Positions 34,170 to 45,470 of a stretch of 64,000 nucleotides of DNA are shown here, in pieces. The DNA comes from Sorex araneus (taxonomy: Eukaryota; Chordata; Mammalia; Eulipotyphla; Soricidae). Numbering within the stretch: the stretch's first letter is position 1; each line of letters starts with the position of its first letter. Below the pieces are notes generated by a model. That model was not told the DNA's origin, ran no database searches, and saw nothing but the letters and a program-made list of their open reading frames with translations. The stretch is taken from contig NC_073302.1 of the NCBI RefSeq assembly GCF_027595985.1, forward strand, positions 164,469,951 through 164,533,950. The letters are read 5' to 3'. The translations under genes were made by a program, and so were the position numbers.

Positions 34170-35075
34170 CAATCACTGTTGACAGGGATGTGGGGGGAAA
34201 GGAACCCTCATCCCTATTGGTGAGAACATGGACTGGTCCAACCTATCGGAAACAATATGAACCCATCTCAAAAGACTGAGAATTGAGTTTCCATGTGACC
34301 TAGCATTTTCACTTCTTTGCATCTACCCCAAAAAGAGTATTTTGAAAAAACTCCTATGTTCATTACAGCATAACAGCACTCCTATGTCCACTGAAGCACT
34401 ATTCACAATAGCCACAATCTGGAAACAACCCATGTCCAAGTACATATAACTGGATTAAAAAAAAAAAAGATGGTGGTACATACACACAATGGAATACTAC
34501 TCAGCATTAAGAAAAGACTGTCACTGTCACTGTCATCCCATTGCTCATCGATTTGTTCGAGTGGGCACCAGTAATACCTCCGTTGTGAGACTTGTTACTG
34601 TTTTGGGCATATCGAATACACCATGGATAGCTTGCCAGGCTCTGCCAGGTGGGCAAGATACTCTTGGTAGCTTGCCAGGCTGTCTGAGAGGGATGAAGGA
34701 ATCAAACCTGGGTCAGGTTCGGCCACGTGTAAGGCGGACGCTCTACCACTGTAAATTATGTAATTTGCTGGATGGAATTGGGTATTGTTCTGAGTGAAGT
34801 CAGTCAGGAGAGGGACAGACAGAATAATCTCTCTCATAAATGAGACATAAAGGAACAAAGCAGGGGTCTAACAAATGCCCAAGACCACAGAAACCGTGAC
34901 TGGAGTAGGAATCTTACCATGGGGAGGAGGGTGTTGTGGGGTTGGGGGAGAGACACTGGGATAGTGTGGAGGGAATAAGAGGTTCTGGTGGAGGGTGTGG
35001 AGCAAGAATGTATTAGGCACAAAACCCCACCATTAACAGTGCTACAGACCATAGTGCCCAAAATAAAATATTTTA
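34170..35075 (+). mobile_element. Old L1 (ORF2 end and 3' UTR), split by a type B SINE
   Basis: Starts at TCACTGTTGACAGGGATGTGGGGGGAAAGG (equivalent to the cysteine-motif region), includes CACAATGGAATACTACTCAGC, then after the SINE GGAATTGGGTATTGTTCTGAGTGAAG and the 3' UTR ending AAAATAAAATATTTTAATG. ORF2 frame is broken throughout. Confidence 0.88.
34514..34754 (-). mobile_element. Type B (RTE-tailed) SINE inside an old L1
   Basis: Reverse copy: tail GACTGTCACTGTCACTGTCATCCC, RTE block, GGGCATATCGAATACACC, head side GGCCACGTGTAAGGCGGACGCTCTACC. It stops just before the first 20 bp of the head. It interrupts the L1 coding block directly after ACTACTCAGCATTAAG. Confidence 0.9.
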
Positions 35076-35236
35076 ATGAACAAACAAAATATGAGAAACT
35101 CAATTTAACATATTTGATATTTTTAGTCTGATACAATAATTTATATATGCATGTAAATGTATTCATGACTGCTGACATAGCAATAATTTTAGGAGCATTC
35201 TGGAAATAATCACGTATCATCTTCTATTGTGATGTA

Positions 35237-35395
35237 TTTTGTTGTTTTGTTGGGGGAACACATCAGAGGTCTTGAGGATTACTCCTGGTTCTGTGCTCAG
35301 GTATCACTCCCCGGGAAATACTCAGGGGACTGACTATATGTGGTGCAGAGATTGGCTAAGCAAGTGCCATAACCTTTGTATTATCTCTCAGGCAC
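35237..35395 (-). mobile_element. Type A SINE, old, minus strand
   Basis: GGATTACTCCTGGTTCTGTGCTCAGGTATCACTCC and TATTATCTCTCAGGC in the expected reversed order. Confidence 0.8.
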
Positions 35396-35644
35396 AGTGA
35401 TATAGGTTTTTTTTAACTTTCCTTTTATAAGTATAGTCATAAAAATAAATGGTTTATTATTTTAATTATGCTAATGAGCAAAGTAATAAGATGGAGGCTG
35501 AGAGTCTCTTGAATGCAGAAGTTGAGTAACAAACAATACTGGGTATTCTCAAAACTGGAAAACTAGACCTGAAGAGTCAAAGACAGCCAAGAGCCATATT
35601 GATGGATGTGCTATTATAAAGACTGCTTCTCTATAATGGTTTTA

Positions 35645-35757
35645 TATATATATATATTTTTTTAATTTGGAGACAAATCTTTTTTTTTAATTGAACCACA
35701 GTGAGATACATAGCTACAAAGTTGTTCATGATTGGGTTGCATGACTATATTTCAATA
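35645..35757 (-). mobile_element. L1 3' end stub, minus strand
   Basis: T-rich start, then AATTGAACCACAGTGAGATACATAGC, TGTTCATGATTGGGTTGCATG. This is only the last ~100 bp of an L1 3' UTR. Confidence 0.65.
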
Positions 35758-36767
35758 CCGTGGAAATGATCAAAAGTAGAGATCACAGTTGAAAGATTGG
35801 AGGTGAAGTAGCAGGGAAAACATAATAATGAGCTTTTACTTTAATCACTTGATACACAAGTTTGTCTGATTTTCATTAAACAAAGGACTACTATTTGAAG
35901 AACACCGAAAGATCTTGACAAAGGGAAGATTATTTGAAGTTTAAGTTCTAAACTCTTTTAAGGGTTTAAATTATTGTGCAGAGACCCTTTAAAACATACC
36001 ACCACTATTGAGAACTCAAGAGAAGTGAAATAAGGAAGAACCTTGTTTTTAATATCTTTGAAGAGAAGCTTCTGCCTTTAGAAGAGTTCTCCAGAGTTCA
36101 CAGGTTGGAACATCAGCCTATTATAACTGGTTTTGCATCTAGAAATTTTAATAAACCTTAGAATAACATGATGAACTGGCTGAACCCATAAGCCACTTTC
36201 AGACCTGTAAGTCTATGATGTCCTTCCCAAAACAGACCCTTGATGTACCGCAAAGATCAGTTTGAAGTATTTTAGGATAGATTAAATCTATATGCCCTAC
36301 TCCAATATCTTTTGGAATATTCTTGGCTTTAGTCAGTTTCTACTGTAGTTTTATAAATGTGATGATAATACTTAAAATTTAATTTAAAGGATAGATATAT
36401 ATCCATCTACACATTATGCAAAATGCTTATTTTATAATTTCTTACATATTTCAAACTTTAATAATTTGTTTCTATTTAATTTTTTTAACTATCACTGATT
36501 TAGAACAGTTTTTAGGTCATATAAAAGTTTTGCTTTTAAAAAATTCAATATTAAAACATGTTTAACCTCACAGAAATGTCTTCAGTTTGTTTTTTTTAGA
36601 CATAGGCTGAACTGTAATTCAGGTTCATATGCAGTAGCTGTACTTTCTCAATGAAGTATATGATATATATTTACATAAGTATTAATATAAAAATCAAATA
36701 CTCCACACAAGATTGAATGAGGAAGAAATTATTTGAAGTGCAATTGCTTGCAAGAATTTTTCTTTAA
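35758..36767. other. No recognised feature
   Basis: About 1 kb of AT-rich DNA with no recognised repeat or coding signal. Confidence 0.4.
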
Positions 36768-36905
36768 GGTCTGGAAAGATAGTTCTACATACTTTTCTAC
36801 ATACTTTTCATGTAGGAATCCTGGATTCAATCCTTAGCACTGCATGGGAGCAACCCCCAATTGCAGATTCAGGTGTGTGCCCTGAATATCAGGCATGGTA
36901 CCCAC
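36768..36905 (+). mobile_element. Type A SINE, old, with local duplication
   Basis: GGTCTGGAAAGATAG head, CTACATACTTTT duplicated in tandem, then GGATTCAATCCTTAGCACTGC and CAGGTGTGTGCCCTGA. Confidence 0.65.
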
Positions 36906-37363
36906 CAATTTTTTAAATTTAACTTTATATATTTTTATTGTACTTAGTTTAGATCAGATATTAATATTTCACTAAGTATATCTATCTCTTACACCTAGTT
37001 GTAGACAGATAAGATCCTTATGAGGTAGTATATGGATTGTTTAGAAGCTATAGCTATATAAGTAAGAGGATAAAACATATTCTTCACAAAAACATGCTAA
37101 AAGAGCTACTTATGAGTGGAAAGATAATTATCTAGTATTTTCTTTAAAGTCACACAGTAAAAATGTCATTAAACTCATTACACTTAGCAGTTAAACCATT
37201 CCTATCTTACCACTAACAACTGTACATTTAAAAATTTCGTGACATTGCTAATAAAAAAAAATTTCAATTTATATAATGTACAGATCCCTCAACTTAGATG
37301 TGAATACCAAGTATTATAAATAAATGTTTATCAAACTATTACTTTCAAAATTTTTAAAAAATT

Positions 37364-37561
37364 AAAGCTTCTGGGGTTGGAGTGATAGTACAGTGGGTAG
37401 GGCAATTAATTGCCTTGCACATGGCCAACCTGGGTTCAATTCATAGCATCCCATATGATCCCCCAAACACCACCAGGAGTACTTCCTGGGTGCATGAGCC
37501 AGGAGTAAACCCTGTGCATCAGCGGGTGTGACCCAGAAAGAAAAAAAAATAAAAGCTTCTG
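37364..37561 (+). mobile_element. Type A SINE, 10-bp TSD
   Basis: Body 37374-37551 with TTGGAGTGATAGTACAGTGGG, GGTTCAATTCATAGC, GTGTGACCCAGAAAG. AAAGCTTCTG flanks. A short ATTAATTGCC duplication sits in the head. Confidence 0.92.
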
Positions 37562-37719
37562 ATGGGTATTATGGCTAGAACTGTTTATTTATTTTAGATT
37601 CTTAAGATAACTGAATTTACACAAAGTTGCACACAGCAAATCGGAAGTCCTAATACAGGCCAAATGGACTGGCCAACCTTCAAACCTAACTTCACATCTT
37701 CTACCTTCTCAAATTGTTC

Positions 37720-38405
37720 CTCCGAGCACAATTATCTCAGCAAGTGGCATCTCCAACATTCTTATTTTTCAAGGCAAAAAATCTTAGAACACTAGGCTTC
37801 TCTGTTATGTCAGATCTGCCAGCTACATTCAGGCACCTCTTAATGATGTTTTGATCAACAATGACTGGCATTTCAATGATGGTCCCAATAGGCTACAGAA
37901 TATAGCAAAGATGTGTGGTATGCTACACCAACTTTGCATAAGTCCATTCAAATTCTCATATACAAACAAATTGCCTAATATCTTTCTCAGAACACAGCCC
38001 CACATTGACATAACTGAATGTATAGGTAAACAGGTCAGCCCTCCTTCCAAAGTATCTGAAGCTCCCTGACCACTTGTCACCACCTAAAGCGCTATCCCAT
38101 CTCTGCAGGAAATAAGGGCTATTGTCAATGTGGCGCTCACTTATCAGGTTCTCTTCTGCAGTAAATGCCAGACCACACCATTCCTTTACTCCAAACCCCT
38201 TAGTAATTTCTAATTTCAATCAAAGTAAAAACCAAAGTCCTTAAATAACTTACAAGACCCTCTGTTTCTCCTCCATTATCTCCCATTATTCTACCTCATT
38301 TATTCTGCTCCACCTGCCTGGGCAGCCTCAAGCACTAAGCTTGCTTCCACTTAGAGCTTTTGCAGACCACTCTCACTTCCTGCTCTCATGCCAATCTGGA
38401 ACTAT
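37720..38405 (+). repeat. Ancient placental repeat (LINE- or LTR-like), interrupted
   Basis: Blocks such as CTGACCACTTGTCACCACCT, AAAACCAAAGTCCTTAAATAACTTACAAGACCCTC and TTATTCTGCTCCACCTGCCTGGGCAGCCTC match a widespread old placental repeat. The middle (about 37845-38045) does not fit and may be an unrelated insertion. Overlapping short ORFs here are not credible genes. Confidence 0.55.
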
Positions 38406-38448
38406 GCAGATAAAATTATAAAAACAGGTCAATACTTTTAGCCATTTG

Positions 38449-38648
38449 AAGCTTCACGCATTCTGCGAGTCCTGAGTACAGTGGGTAGGGCACTTGCGTT
38501 GCAGCAACCCACCTGGGTTTGCTCTCCAGCGTCCCGCATGGTCCCCTGAAAATTGCCAGGAATATTTCCTGAGAGCAGAGCCAGGAGTAGCCCCTGAGAA
38601 TCACAGGGTGTGCCCCCAAAGCAAACAAACGAAAAGCTTCACTCATTC
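38449..38648 (+). mobile_element. Type A SINE with diverged head, 15-bp TSD
   Basis: Body 38464-38633 begins TGCGAGTCCTGAGTACAGTGGGTAGGGC; the GGGGCTGGAG end is replaced or deleted. AAGCTTCACGCATTC and AAGCTTCACTCATTC flank it (14 of 15). Confidence 0.9.
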
Positions 38649-38689
38649 ATACAACTAAAATACATACATACAATTAAAATTCTCTTGGG

Positions 38690-38784
38690 TTCTACAATGT
38701 GCCAAACACAATACTAAATACTCAAGATTCAGTTGTAAAAAATGAGAAATATAGTGCAAGCCACATATGTCATTTCTAAGAGCT
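38690..38784 (+). repeat. Ancient repeat fragment
   Basis: GTTCTACAATGTGCCAAACACAATACTAAATACTC resembles the TACTATGTGCCAGGCACTG block of an old mammalian repeat. Confidence 0.45.
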
Positions 38785-39012
38785 ATATTCTTTCTGGATT
38801 CTACAGGACGTCAAAAGAATGCCTGGTCACCCACCTATGAGATGGTCAGACTTCTTTGTTAAGACCCTGAACAAACAGTTTGATGCTCTTCATTTTCCTG
38901 GAGAGAGCAGATGCCTTTGGGTTACACTAGCACGTGACAGGGTAGAATGGAGATGTTACTGGCGCCTGCTGAGCAAATCGATGACAAATGGGATGACAAA
39001 TGATACAAGTGC
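38785..39012 (+). mobile_element. RTE-clade LINE 3' end with ORF C-terminus
   Basis: The frame from 38819 encodes P-G-H-P-P-M-R-W-S-D-F-F-V-K-T-L-N, then TLARDRVEWRCYWRLL. This resembles the C-terminal G-R-P-P-x-R-W-x-D ... A-x-D-R-x-x-W-R motif of RTE-clade LINE reverse transcriptase ORFs. Downstream is the GAGCAAATCGATGA-type block and a GGGATGACAAATGATACAAG end without poly(A). The same sequence lies at 26490-26705. It is 5'-truncated, so no RT core is present. Confidence 0.78.
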
Positions 39013-39151
39013 TATTCTTTTTAAAAAATCAAAATAAGACAGATAAAGTATATTTTAGTGATATGTTTATAAAATATACCAAAATTTAACATTTTAACAT
39101 TTAATGAAAATTTGTAATTATTGAGATATTTTACTTTTTCGCAGTGATCTT

Positions 39152-39349
39152 TAAAATCTATTTTTTTTTTTGCTTTTTGGGTCACACCTGGCAATGCACA
39201 GGGTTACTCCTGGCTCTGCACTCAGGAATCACTCCTGGCGGTGCTCAGGGGACCATATGGGATGCTGGGAATCGAACCCGGGTCGGCCACGTGCAAGGCA
39301 AACGCCGTACCCGCTGTGCTATTGCTCCAGCCCCTAAAATCTATTTTTT
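39152..39349 (-). mobile_element. Type A SINE, young, minus strand, 14-bp TSD
   Basis: Body 39166-39334, near-consensus in reverse (GGGTCACACCTGGCAATGC, GGGAATCGAACCCGGGTCGG, CTATTGCTCCAGCCCC). TAAAATCTATTTTT flanks. Confidence 0.96.
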
Positions 39350-40756
39350 AATGCTTAGACTACATCCTAATTCCATTAGTCACATTTAAAATGTCCAATA
39401 AATACTTGGCCACCATAAACATCATAATAGCTGGCTTTCTCTTTATGATATTAAGTTAATCTGCAGATTCAGGTGATATTTTATCAGTCATTAACTATCA
39501 ATGCTTAATAAGTGTTTAAAGAATGATATAGTATTATTTTTTCTGCATTTATCAGCTGGAATTTTTTATATGAATTCTTTGGATGTCTGGAGGTATTATT
39601 CTTACATGAAAGAATAAATACTCACCTCTTTTTTATACTAGTTTTCCCAATGATAAATTGATTTCCCAGCATCCTTGAAGGTGACCAATTTTTTTGTCAC
39701 TATCATCAACACATGTGTTTTAATATATCTGATTAATGCTCTTACCTTCTTCTAAATCTGACTAGTGAGAGCTCTTTCCAGCTGAATGCTGTGGCCTCTT
39801 GATATGACCTTAATAGTCTTCAGTTGTTTCCGTCTTTATTGGCATGAGACATATGTATATATATTTACTATGTATGTCCTAACCCAGAATCAGTCATTTC
39901 ACAAGTCCCAGTGGATACTGGCCTTTACATAGTCCATAGGAGATAATGTGCTAATATTTAAGGAATGGGAGGAGTGGGGTAGCACGTTAGGACATGATTT
40001 GTGGAGAAAAACTTGCCATTAAAACTAAGAAAGTTTACCCAAGATCCTGGAGAAAAAATAAGAAAAAATGTGATAACAATGAAATGATAGGGAGACAATA
40101 CTGTAGGACAAGTTTCATTGAAATGTCAATGTAGTGAATGCCAACTTTTAGTACAGGCTTTTCTTGTTTCTGTTACTCCTAATGTGGGCTGATAATACTG
40201 TTTTAAACACTGTCTCCTGACTGGTAGTGAAGAAATACCTATGTAACCAACTTGAGATCTCCAAACTCTTCATTTGAATTGCCAGCTGCTGACTCAAAAT
40301 TTCCACTTGGGTACCTTGTAGGTATCTTGAGCTTAACAGGTCTGAAACTAAACTCATGGTTATCACATACCCACTCCCAAACCACTCCATCCTCAGTATT
40401 CCCCAGACCAAGAAAATGACACAAATTATTTGTTTAGTTGCTCAAACTAAAAGAATCCATTTTCATTCTATTCCTCCTAATATTTACAAAACAAGCGAAT
40501 CAAACCTAGATACAAGTTACTAAATAAGGGGAAAAGATAAAATAGGGTGAAAGATAGTAGTCTGGCGGCTGGGGAATCTCAGGACTTGAAGGAGAGACTG
40601 GATGATTATATTTGGCGTTTTATTAATTCATTAATTAAATTTTACCTCCTGAGTCTGGACTCTGAAGAGAATAAACCATGAAATACCAATAAATGAAAAA
40701 GTTCCCAAGGAATATCCAGGTTCCTGAGCTACAGGACCAGACAGAAACTGACAACC
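39350..40756. other. 1.4-kb stretch without recognised feature
   Basis: AT-rich, SINE-free; no coding signal recognised. Confidence 0.45.
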
Positions 40757-40852
40757 TTGTTTTTTTTGTTTGGGGCTCACACCTGATATTCAGGGATCAC
40801 CCCTGAGTACTGCCAGTGCTCCCTGAGCATAATCTGTATGTGGCCCCAAACA
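40757..40852. mobile_element. Fold-back pair of type A SINE 3' ends
   Basis: A reversed SINE 3' end (GTTTGGGGCTCACACCTGATATTCAGGGATCACCC) runs directly into a forward 3' end (CTGAGTACTGCCAGTGCTCCCTGAGCATAA...GGCCCCAAAC). The outer ends GTTTGGGG and CCCCAAAC are exact reverse complements. Confidence 0.7.
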
Positions 40853-41989
40853 AAAACAAACAAACAAATAAACAAGCAAATTGAAATAGTGTCCCTTCCC
40901 TCTCTCTCTAAGGAAAGAAAGGAGCCCAAAAATCCTGGGAAGATCTTTGAGCAGTCTATGTATGTTACCTAGAAAATAACAGAGCAAAAGGTTTGAAAAT
41001 GGGACCCCATTCTGGAACACTGCCTAGAATCCAGATGTGTCTCTTGGGGCACACAAGTGGCCCGGGCAGACCAGAAGAAGACCACTGAAATCCTGAAAAT
41101 TTAACTGATATATGAATCACAGCCTCCAAAATTGGGCCAGCATTGCATTCTTAACAAAAACTCATTTTCCTCTTGCTAAAAGACTGAAATAAAGACCAAA
41201 ATAAGAACCAGAGTCACATGACTTTGTACTTACAATATTCAGGATACAATATAAAACTGCTTATTGCAAAAACAATGAAAATCTCAGCCTGAATGAAAGG
41301 CAAACAAATGTCATTAACACTGAGTTTTCACAGATAGGGAAATTATCTGACAAGGAATTTTTTTTCCTCATTAAATTTTGTTTTTAATGGGTCTCAAAAT
41401 TCTGTGACAGATTTGTGGTCAAGTTGTTTCCATTAAAAATTACTGGTTGTAAAACTAATAACTTTCACATACACACATACAAATGATCCTCAAAGCATGT
41501 TTCTTTCTTTCTTTCTGAAGGTTTTTCCAATGAGTTGCTATCATTTACCAATTTTTTACTATGGCCAATTAAATGGCAAATTGAGATGTACAGTTCTGAG
41601 ATGGTTCTTCACCACTGAGTAAGATTGGGGTGGCAGGTACTGGTGATACTACTCATAGCACATGAACCAGGTAAGGGCACAGACCAAAAGCCACTCTGGA
41701 AAAAGAAAGAAATTGCTTTGTCCCTGGCTAGGAGTTGGGTACCACTGACCAGATTCCTCTCTATCAAGCACAGAGGCAAGACAAGAATTTGAAAGCATCA
41801 GAAAATATTCAACAAGCAATTATAAATTATCCTGAAACAAAAAGAAGTAAAAAATCTCCAGGAAATAGTGAATACCACATAGAACCAAATGTAAATTATA
41901 AAACTAAAAAAATACAATAAATGAAATTGAAAATTTTATTTGAACTACTCTAAGGAACAAGAGACAGCATTTTTTTTTAAATCAGGAAT
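40853..41989. other. No recognised feature
   Basis: About 1.1 kb of AT-rich DNA; no repeat or coding signal recognised. Confidence 0.4.
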
Positions 41990-42116
41990 TTGGGGGTGGA
42001 GGCAGAGATGTCACTCAAATGGTAGATAATATCATGAGAGTGGTGCTGGAATGATGTATGCATGAAAAAGAACATTTAGCAATATTGTAAATCATAGTAC
42101 CTTAATAAAAATGATA
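41990..42116 (+). mobile_element. Old L1 3' end stub
   Basis: GGGGGTGGAGGCAGAGATG, GAGTGGTGCTGGAATGATGTATGCATG, CAATATTGTAAATCATAGTACC, then AATAAAAAT. This matches the end of the older L1 3' UTRs here. Confidence 0.65.
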
Positions 42117-42397
42117 ATGGAAAAAACAGATACCAACTTTTACTGATGGTAGGAATGTTGTCTGATTTAGCTTCTAAATAAGAAGTCTCCTCTGGAGACT
42201 TTTAAATAATATGGGGACTTCAGTACCCAGTTCCTAGTACCTACATTAGCCCATCCACTGCAACCACCAAAGTGGCCCAGGAACTTCAAGGGCCAGACAG
42301 CATCATATTAGCATCTCTCCCTTAGGTCCTTGCTCTGAAACTACCAGAATTGCCGGTGATGTTCCAGGACCACCTGCATACCACGTGGGAGGCACCT

Positions 42398-42440
42398 CCT
42401 GTCCCCACCCCTGTCCCCACCCCCATCCCCACCCCCGCAC
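42398..42440. repeat. Short C-rich tandem repeat
   Basis: Four imperfect TGTCCCCACCCC/ATCCCCACCCC units. Confidence 0.85.
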
Positions 42441-42654
42441 ACACATACAAACCACAAATCAAAATTTAAAAAAGACAGAACTAATGAGAAATGGAAAGTT
42501 CAAAGTGCCCCAGTGAGTGGGCTAATGTGGGTACCATGATGGTAAACACTCTGGAGTATCTCAGAACCTGTCCTCACCTCTTTCCTTGCTCAGCACCCAG
42601 ATATGCAGACTTCCCAGCAGTTTCGTATTTTGCTGTTTCATTTGCTCATGTTTT

Positions 42655-42850
42655 AAAACTTGAGCTTTCTGCATAAGCTTCCTCTCTCAGATGGGATTTC
42701 TCTGACATTCCATCTAAAACAGCACTGTGCATTAATTACTCCAGATTCTAAAACAAGTTTATTTTTTCTCTTTCACTTATTATTCGACATTATTCTTACA
42801 GATTGATATTTCATTTGCCCTCTAGAATCAAATTTCATTGATAGATCTCC
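42655..42850 (+). repeat. Ancient LINE-type repeat fragment
   Basis: TTTCTCTGACATTCCATCTAAAACAGCACTG, TTTATTTTTTCTCTTTCACTTATTATTCGACATTATTCTTA and GATTGATATTTCATTTGCCCTCTAGAATC follow the order of an old L2-like 3' region. Confidence 0.5.
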
Positions 42851-42887
42851 AGCACTGAAAAGATACTTGACAATAGTTTGGGTATTT

Positions 42888-43030
42888 TTGTTTTGTTTGG
42901 GGGGACACACTAGTGATGCTCAGGGCTTACCTAGTTTGGACTCAGGGATCACTTCTGGCAGAACTTGATGGATCATATGGGGTGCTAGGAATTGAAACCA
43001 ACACCCTGACTGCTCTACTGTATCTCGACA
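42888..43030 (-). mobile_element. Type A SINE, old, minus strand
   Basis: GGGGGGACACACTAGTGATGCTCAGGGCTTACC and GGATCATATGGGGTGCTAGGAATTGAAACC; head ends at CTACTGTATCTCGACAATC next to a purine microsatellite. Confidence 0.8.
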
Positions 43031-43036
43031 ATCAAT

Positions 43037-43152
43037 GGAAGGAAGGAAGGGAGGGAGGGAGGAAAGAAGAGAGGGAGGGGGAAGGGAGGGAAGAGGGGGA
43101 AGGGAGGGAGGAGGAGGGAGGAAGGAAGGAAGAAAGGGAGGAAGGAAGGAAA
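43037..43152. repeat. GGAA/GGGA purine microsatellite
   Basis: 116 nt without a pyrimidine on the plus strand. Unlike other tracts here, it abuts the head rather than the tail of the neighbouring SINE. Confidence 0.95.
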
Positions 43153-43561
43153 TGGTAATTGAATCTCCCTATTTGCAGCAAAGGATGTATGAGAAAAATA
43201 TATGAGAAATACAAATACAAAGGAAAACATAAAAGAATAAATTAAGAACAAAATAACATAAATTAAGAATAAAAATTGCTGAGACAATAAGAAATAATGA
43301 GAAATGAAAAGACAAGAATAGAGTAAAAGATCAAACCAAAGAATAACAATGCTTCGGAGAAGTGGGACATAATAATTTTTAAAAGTAGGAACCAAATTAA
43401 TATTTGGAAAAAAAATTTCTTAGCTTTGTAAAAGCCTGATAAAAACAAATAAAAATTATAGTGGTATTTTACAAAGAATCAACTAACTACAAAACACTCT
43501 AGAGAGAGCTCAGATTTTTTGAAAATATAGGCAAATGGAAAAACTTCATGTTTTTTTTCTT
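43153..43561. other. No recognised feature
   Basis: A-rich DNA without recognised repeat or gene. Confidence 0.35.
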
Positions 43562-43638
43562 TCTTTTTTTTTTTTGGCTTTTTGGGTCACACCCAGCAAT
43601 ACACAGGGTTACTCCTGGCTCATGCACTCAGGAATTAC
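43562..43638 (-). mobile_element. Type A SINE, 3' half only
   Basis: Poly(T) then GGCTTTTTGGGTCACACCCAGC, CAGGGTTACTCCTGGCTC, CACTCAGGAATTAC, then abrupt stop. Low divergence indicates a recent 5'-truncated insertion. Confidence 0.9.
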
Positions 43639-43754
43639 AAAAACAAAGCAATATCCATATATTTCAAGGCAAAAAATTTTGACCTGAGAATTTTATATTT
43701 AGTTGCACAGCTTCTCAGGTGTGAAACATGAAGGTGCTGATAAAACTACCTCTC

Positions 43755-43878
43755 TCTGAGTTCAGAGAGACAGCTCAAAGGACTAACTGCGTGCTCTGCA
43801 TGCCAGAGACCTGGGTCTCATCCCCTGCCACACATCGTTCGCAGAGCACTGCCAGGAATGACCCCACCATGCCTTCTA

Positions 43879-43880
<2 letters not shown>
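43755..43880 (+). mobile_element. Type A SINE, old, tail passing into (CA)n
   Basis: GAGAGACAGCTCAAAGG head, CTGGGTCTCATCCCCTGCC, GAGCACTGCCAGGAATGACC. Followed directly by the CA microsatellite. Confidence 0.65.

Positions 43881-43918
<38 letters not shown>
43881..43918. repeat. (CA)19 microsatellite
   Basis: Uninterrupted CA dinucleotide run. Confidence 0.98.
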
Positions 43919-43921
<3 letters not shown>

Positions 43922-45389
43922 GCCTTTTCTCTAAAAATTTCCTTGGAAACATTCTCTAGTTGACTAAAAGTTGTTTCAAAATAAAGATCTCAAGAACATC
44001 ATAAAACATTTATAACAGCCTCTTTTTATTGGAGACCCAGCTGCTATTCCCACTTCTTGCCATCAAAAGCTCTGGTACTAATTTAAATAGACCCTTCATC
44101 AATCACTGGGTATAATTTACAAGGGTCTAAGCCAATCATTATAATACCAGAGATGGACTCAAATCTAGATAATGAGATGTAAGGAAAGATACATTGGGGG
44201 ATTCTAAGAAATATTCTTTGGGTGATGAAAAACTGACAAAAGAATTTCTCTCTACTTTTGGTAGCATTTAGGTATGACATGACCACTGGAACTATTAGCC
44301 ATTTTGTAACAGAAAGGAGATAAGCTTAAAACCAATAGCCAGATACTGAAGATGATAAAACTGAAAGAGATCATGAAGGTTACTGCTTATATCTTTGTGT
44401 CACCAAATGAGGCTACCTGAATTAACTGCAAGTTTCTTTAATAAAACAATTTTTTGTAAGTCTTTTTTATAGTTAAGGGCTATGGTCATTTGAAACTGAA
44501 AGTCTTCCCAACTGATACAAGATTTGAATTACTTTTTAAGAAAACTTTGTGAAGAAAATCATTGAAATCCACAGAAAATTATTTTTTATGAAGATACTTG
44601 TTAAGGTACTACCACATAATTATAATGGAGAATAGAAAACATGTAAATGTGGTGGAATATATGAATAATTAGATATTATATAACCTTATGGTTTAAATTT
44701 AATATTTAAAAGTACTGATTTTAGAATCTATTTAAAACTGGTAGAAAATATACTAAAAAATACTAAAATTTTGCCTTTTAGTAAATGGATTATAATATTA
44801 TAATTAGTTTATTTATATTATATATGTATATTATATATTATATAATTGCTACAATTATATCTTATAATTATAATTATTATAATTATAATGTTTTTCTTTA
44901 AAAATCTTTTATACTTATATATAACTCACCTGTATAATAATTTTTCATTCTTATTAAGATCTATTAAATTTTTATATACTTTAAACATAAAAATAAATTT
45001 TAAACATTTATGAGAATATAATTGTGAAAAGTACATGGCAGCATGAGAATTTTTTCAGTAATATTAGTAAAATATATATAACATATAGATAATTTTACTA
45101 ACAATACTTGAAAAAATGGATGTATCCATCCACCAAAATTAACATACCTTTCTTGTGATGGTGGTGAGATTATACATGAGTCAGTGTTTAATATTGTTTT
45201 TACAATGAACTCTACTAAGATTAAAAATATAACTCAATTTTTCCTTTACCTTCATGGAATTTTTCCTTACTTATCACAACAAAATAAATCACTTCCCTTA
45301 CCATTAATTTGTTCTTTCATTGTTTTTATTATTATAATAATAAAATAAAATAAAATACCATGTACTTATTTCAACATTTTGCTTGCTTT
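43919..45389. other. 1.5-kb AT-rich stretch
   Basis: No SINE or gene. Very AT-rich at 44790-44890 with TATA-type runs. An inverted repeat around TATTAGTAAAAT (45064) and ATTTTACTAACAATA (45092) can form a hairpin. Confidence 0.5.
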
Positions 45390-45470
45390 TGTATTTTGGC
45401 ACCAGAGATTGAACCCTGGGTTTCACATATTCAAGACACATAATCACCTCTGCCACTGATTCCAATAGTG
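45390..45470 (-). repeat. Old tRNA-derived SINE head remnant
   Basis: TTTTGGCACCAGAGATTGAACCCTGGGTTTCACATATTCAAG resembles a reversed tRNA-like head of the kind at 20.75 kb. Confidence 0.45.

Noticed and set aside
37829-38219. Overlapping 72-87 codon frames on both strands
   Set aside because: No family resemblance; they sit within an ancient repeat region and may mark a small unrelated insertion.
44790-44890. Origin or matrix-attachment site suggested by extreme AT content
   Set aside because: AT-richness alone is not evidence; no defining motif seen.
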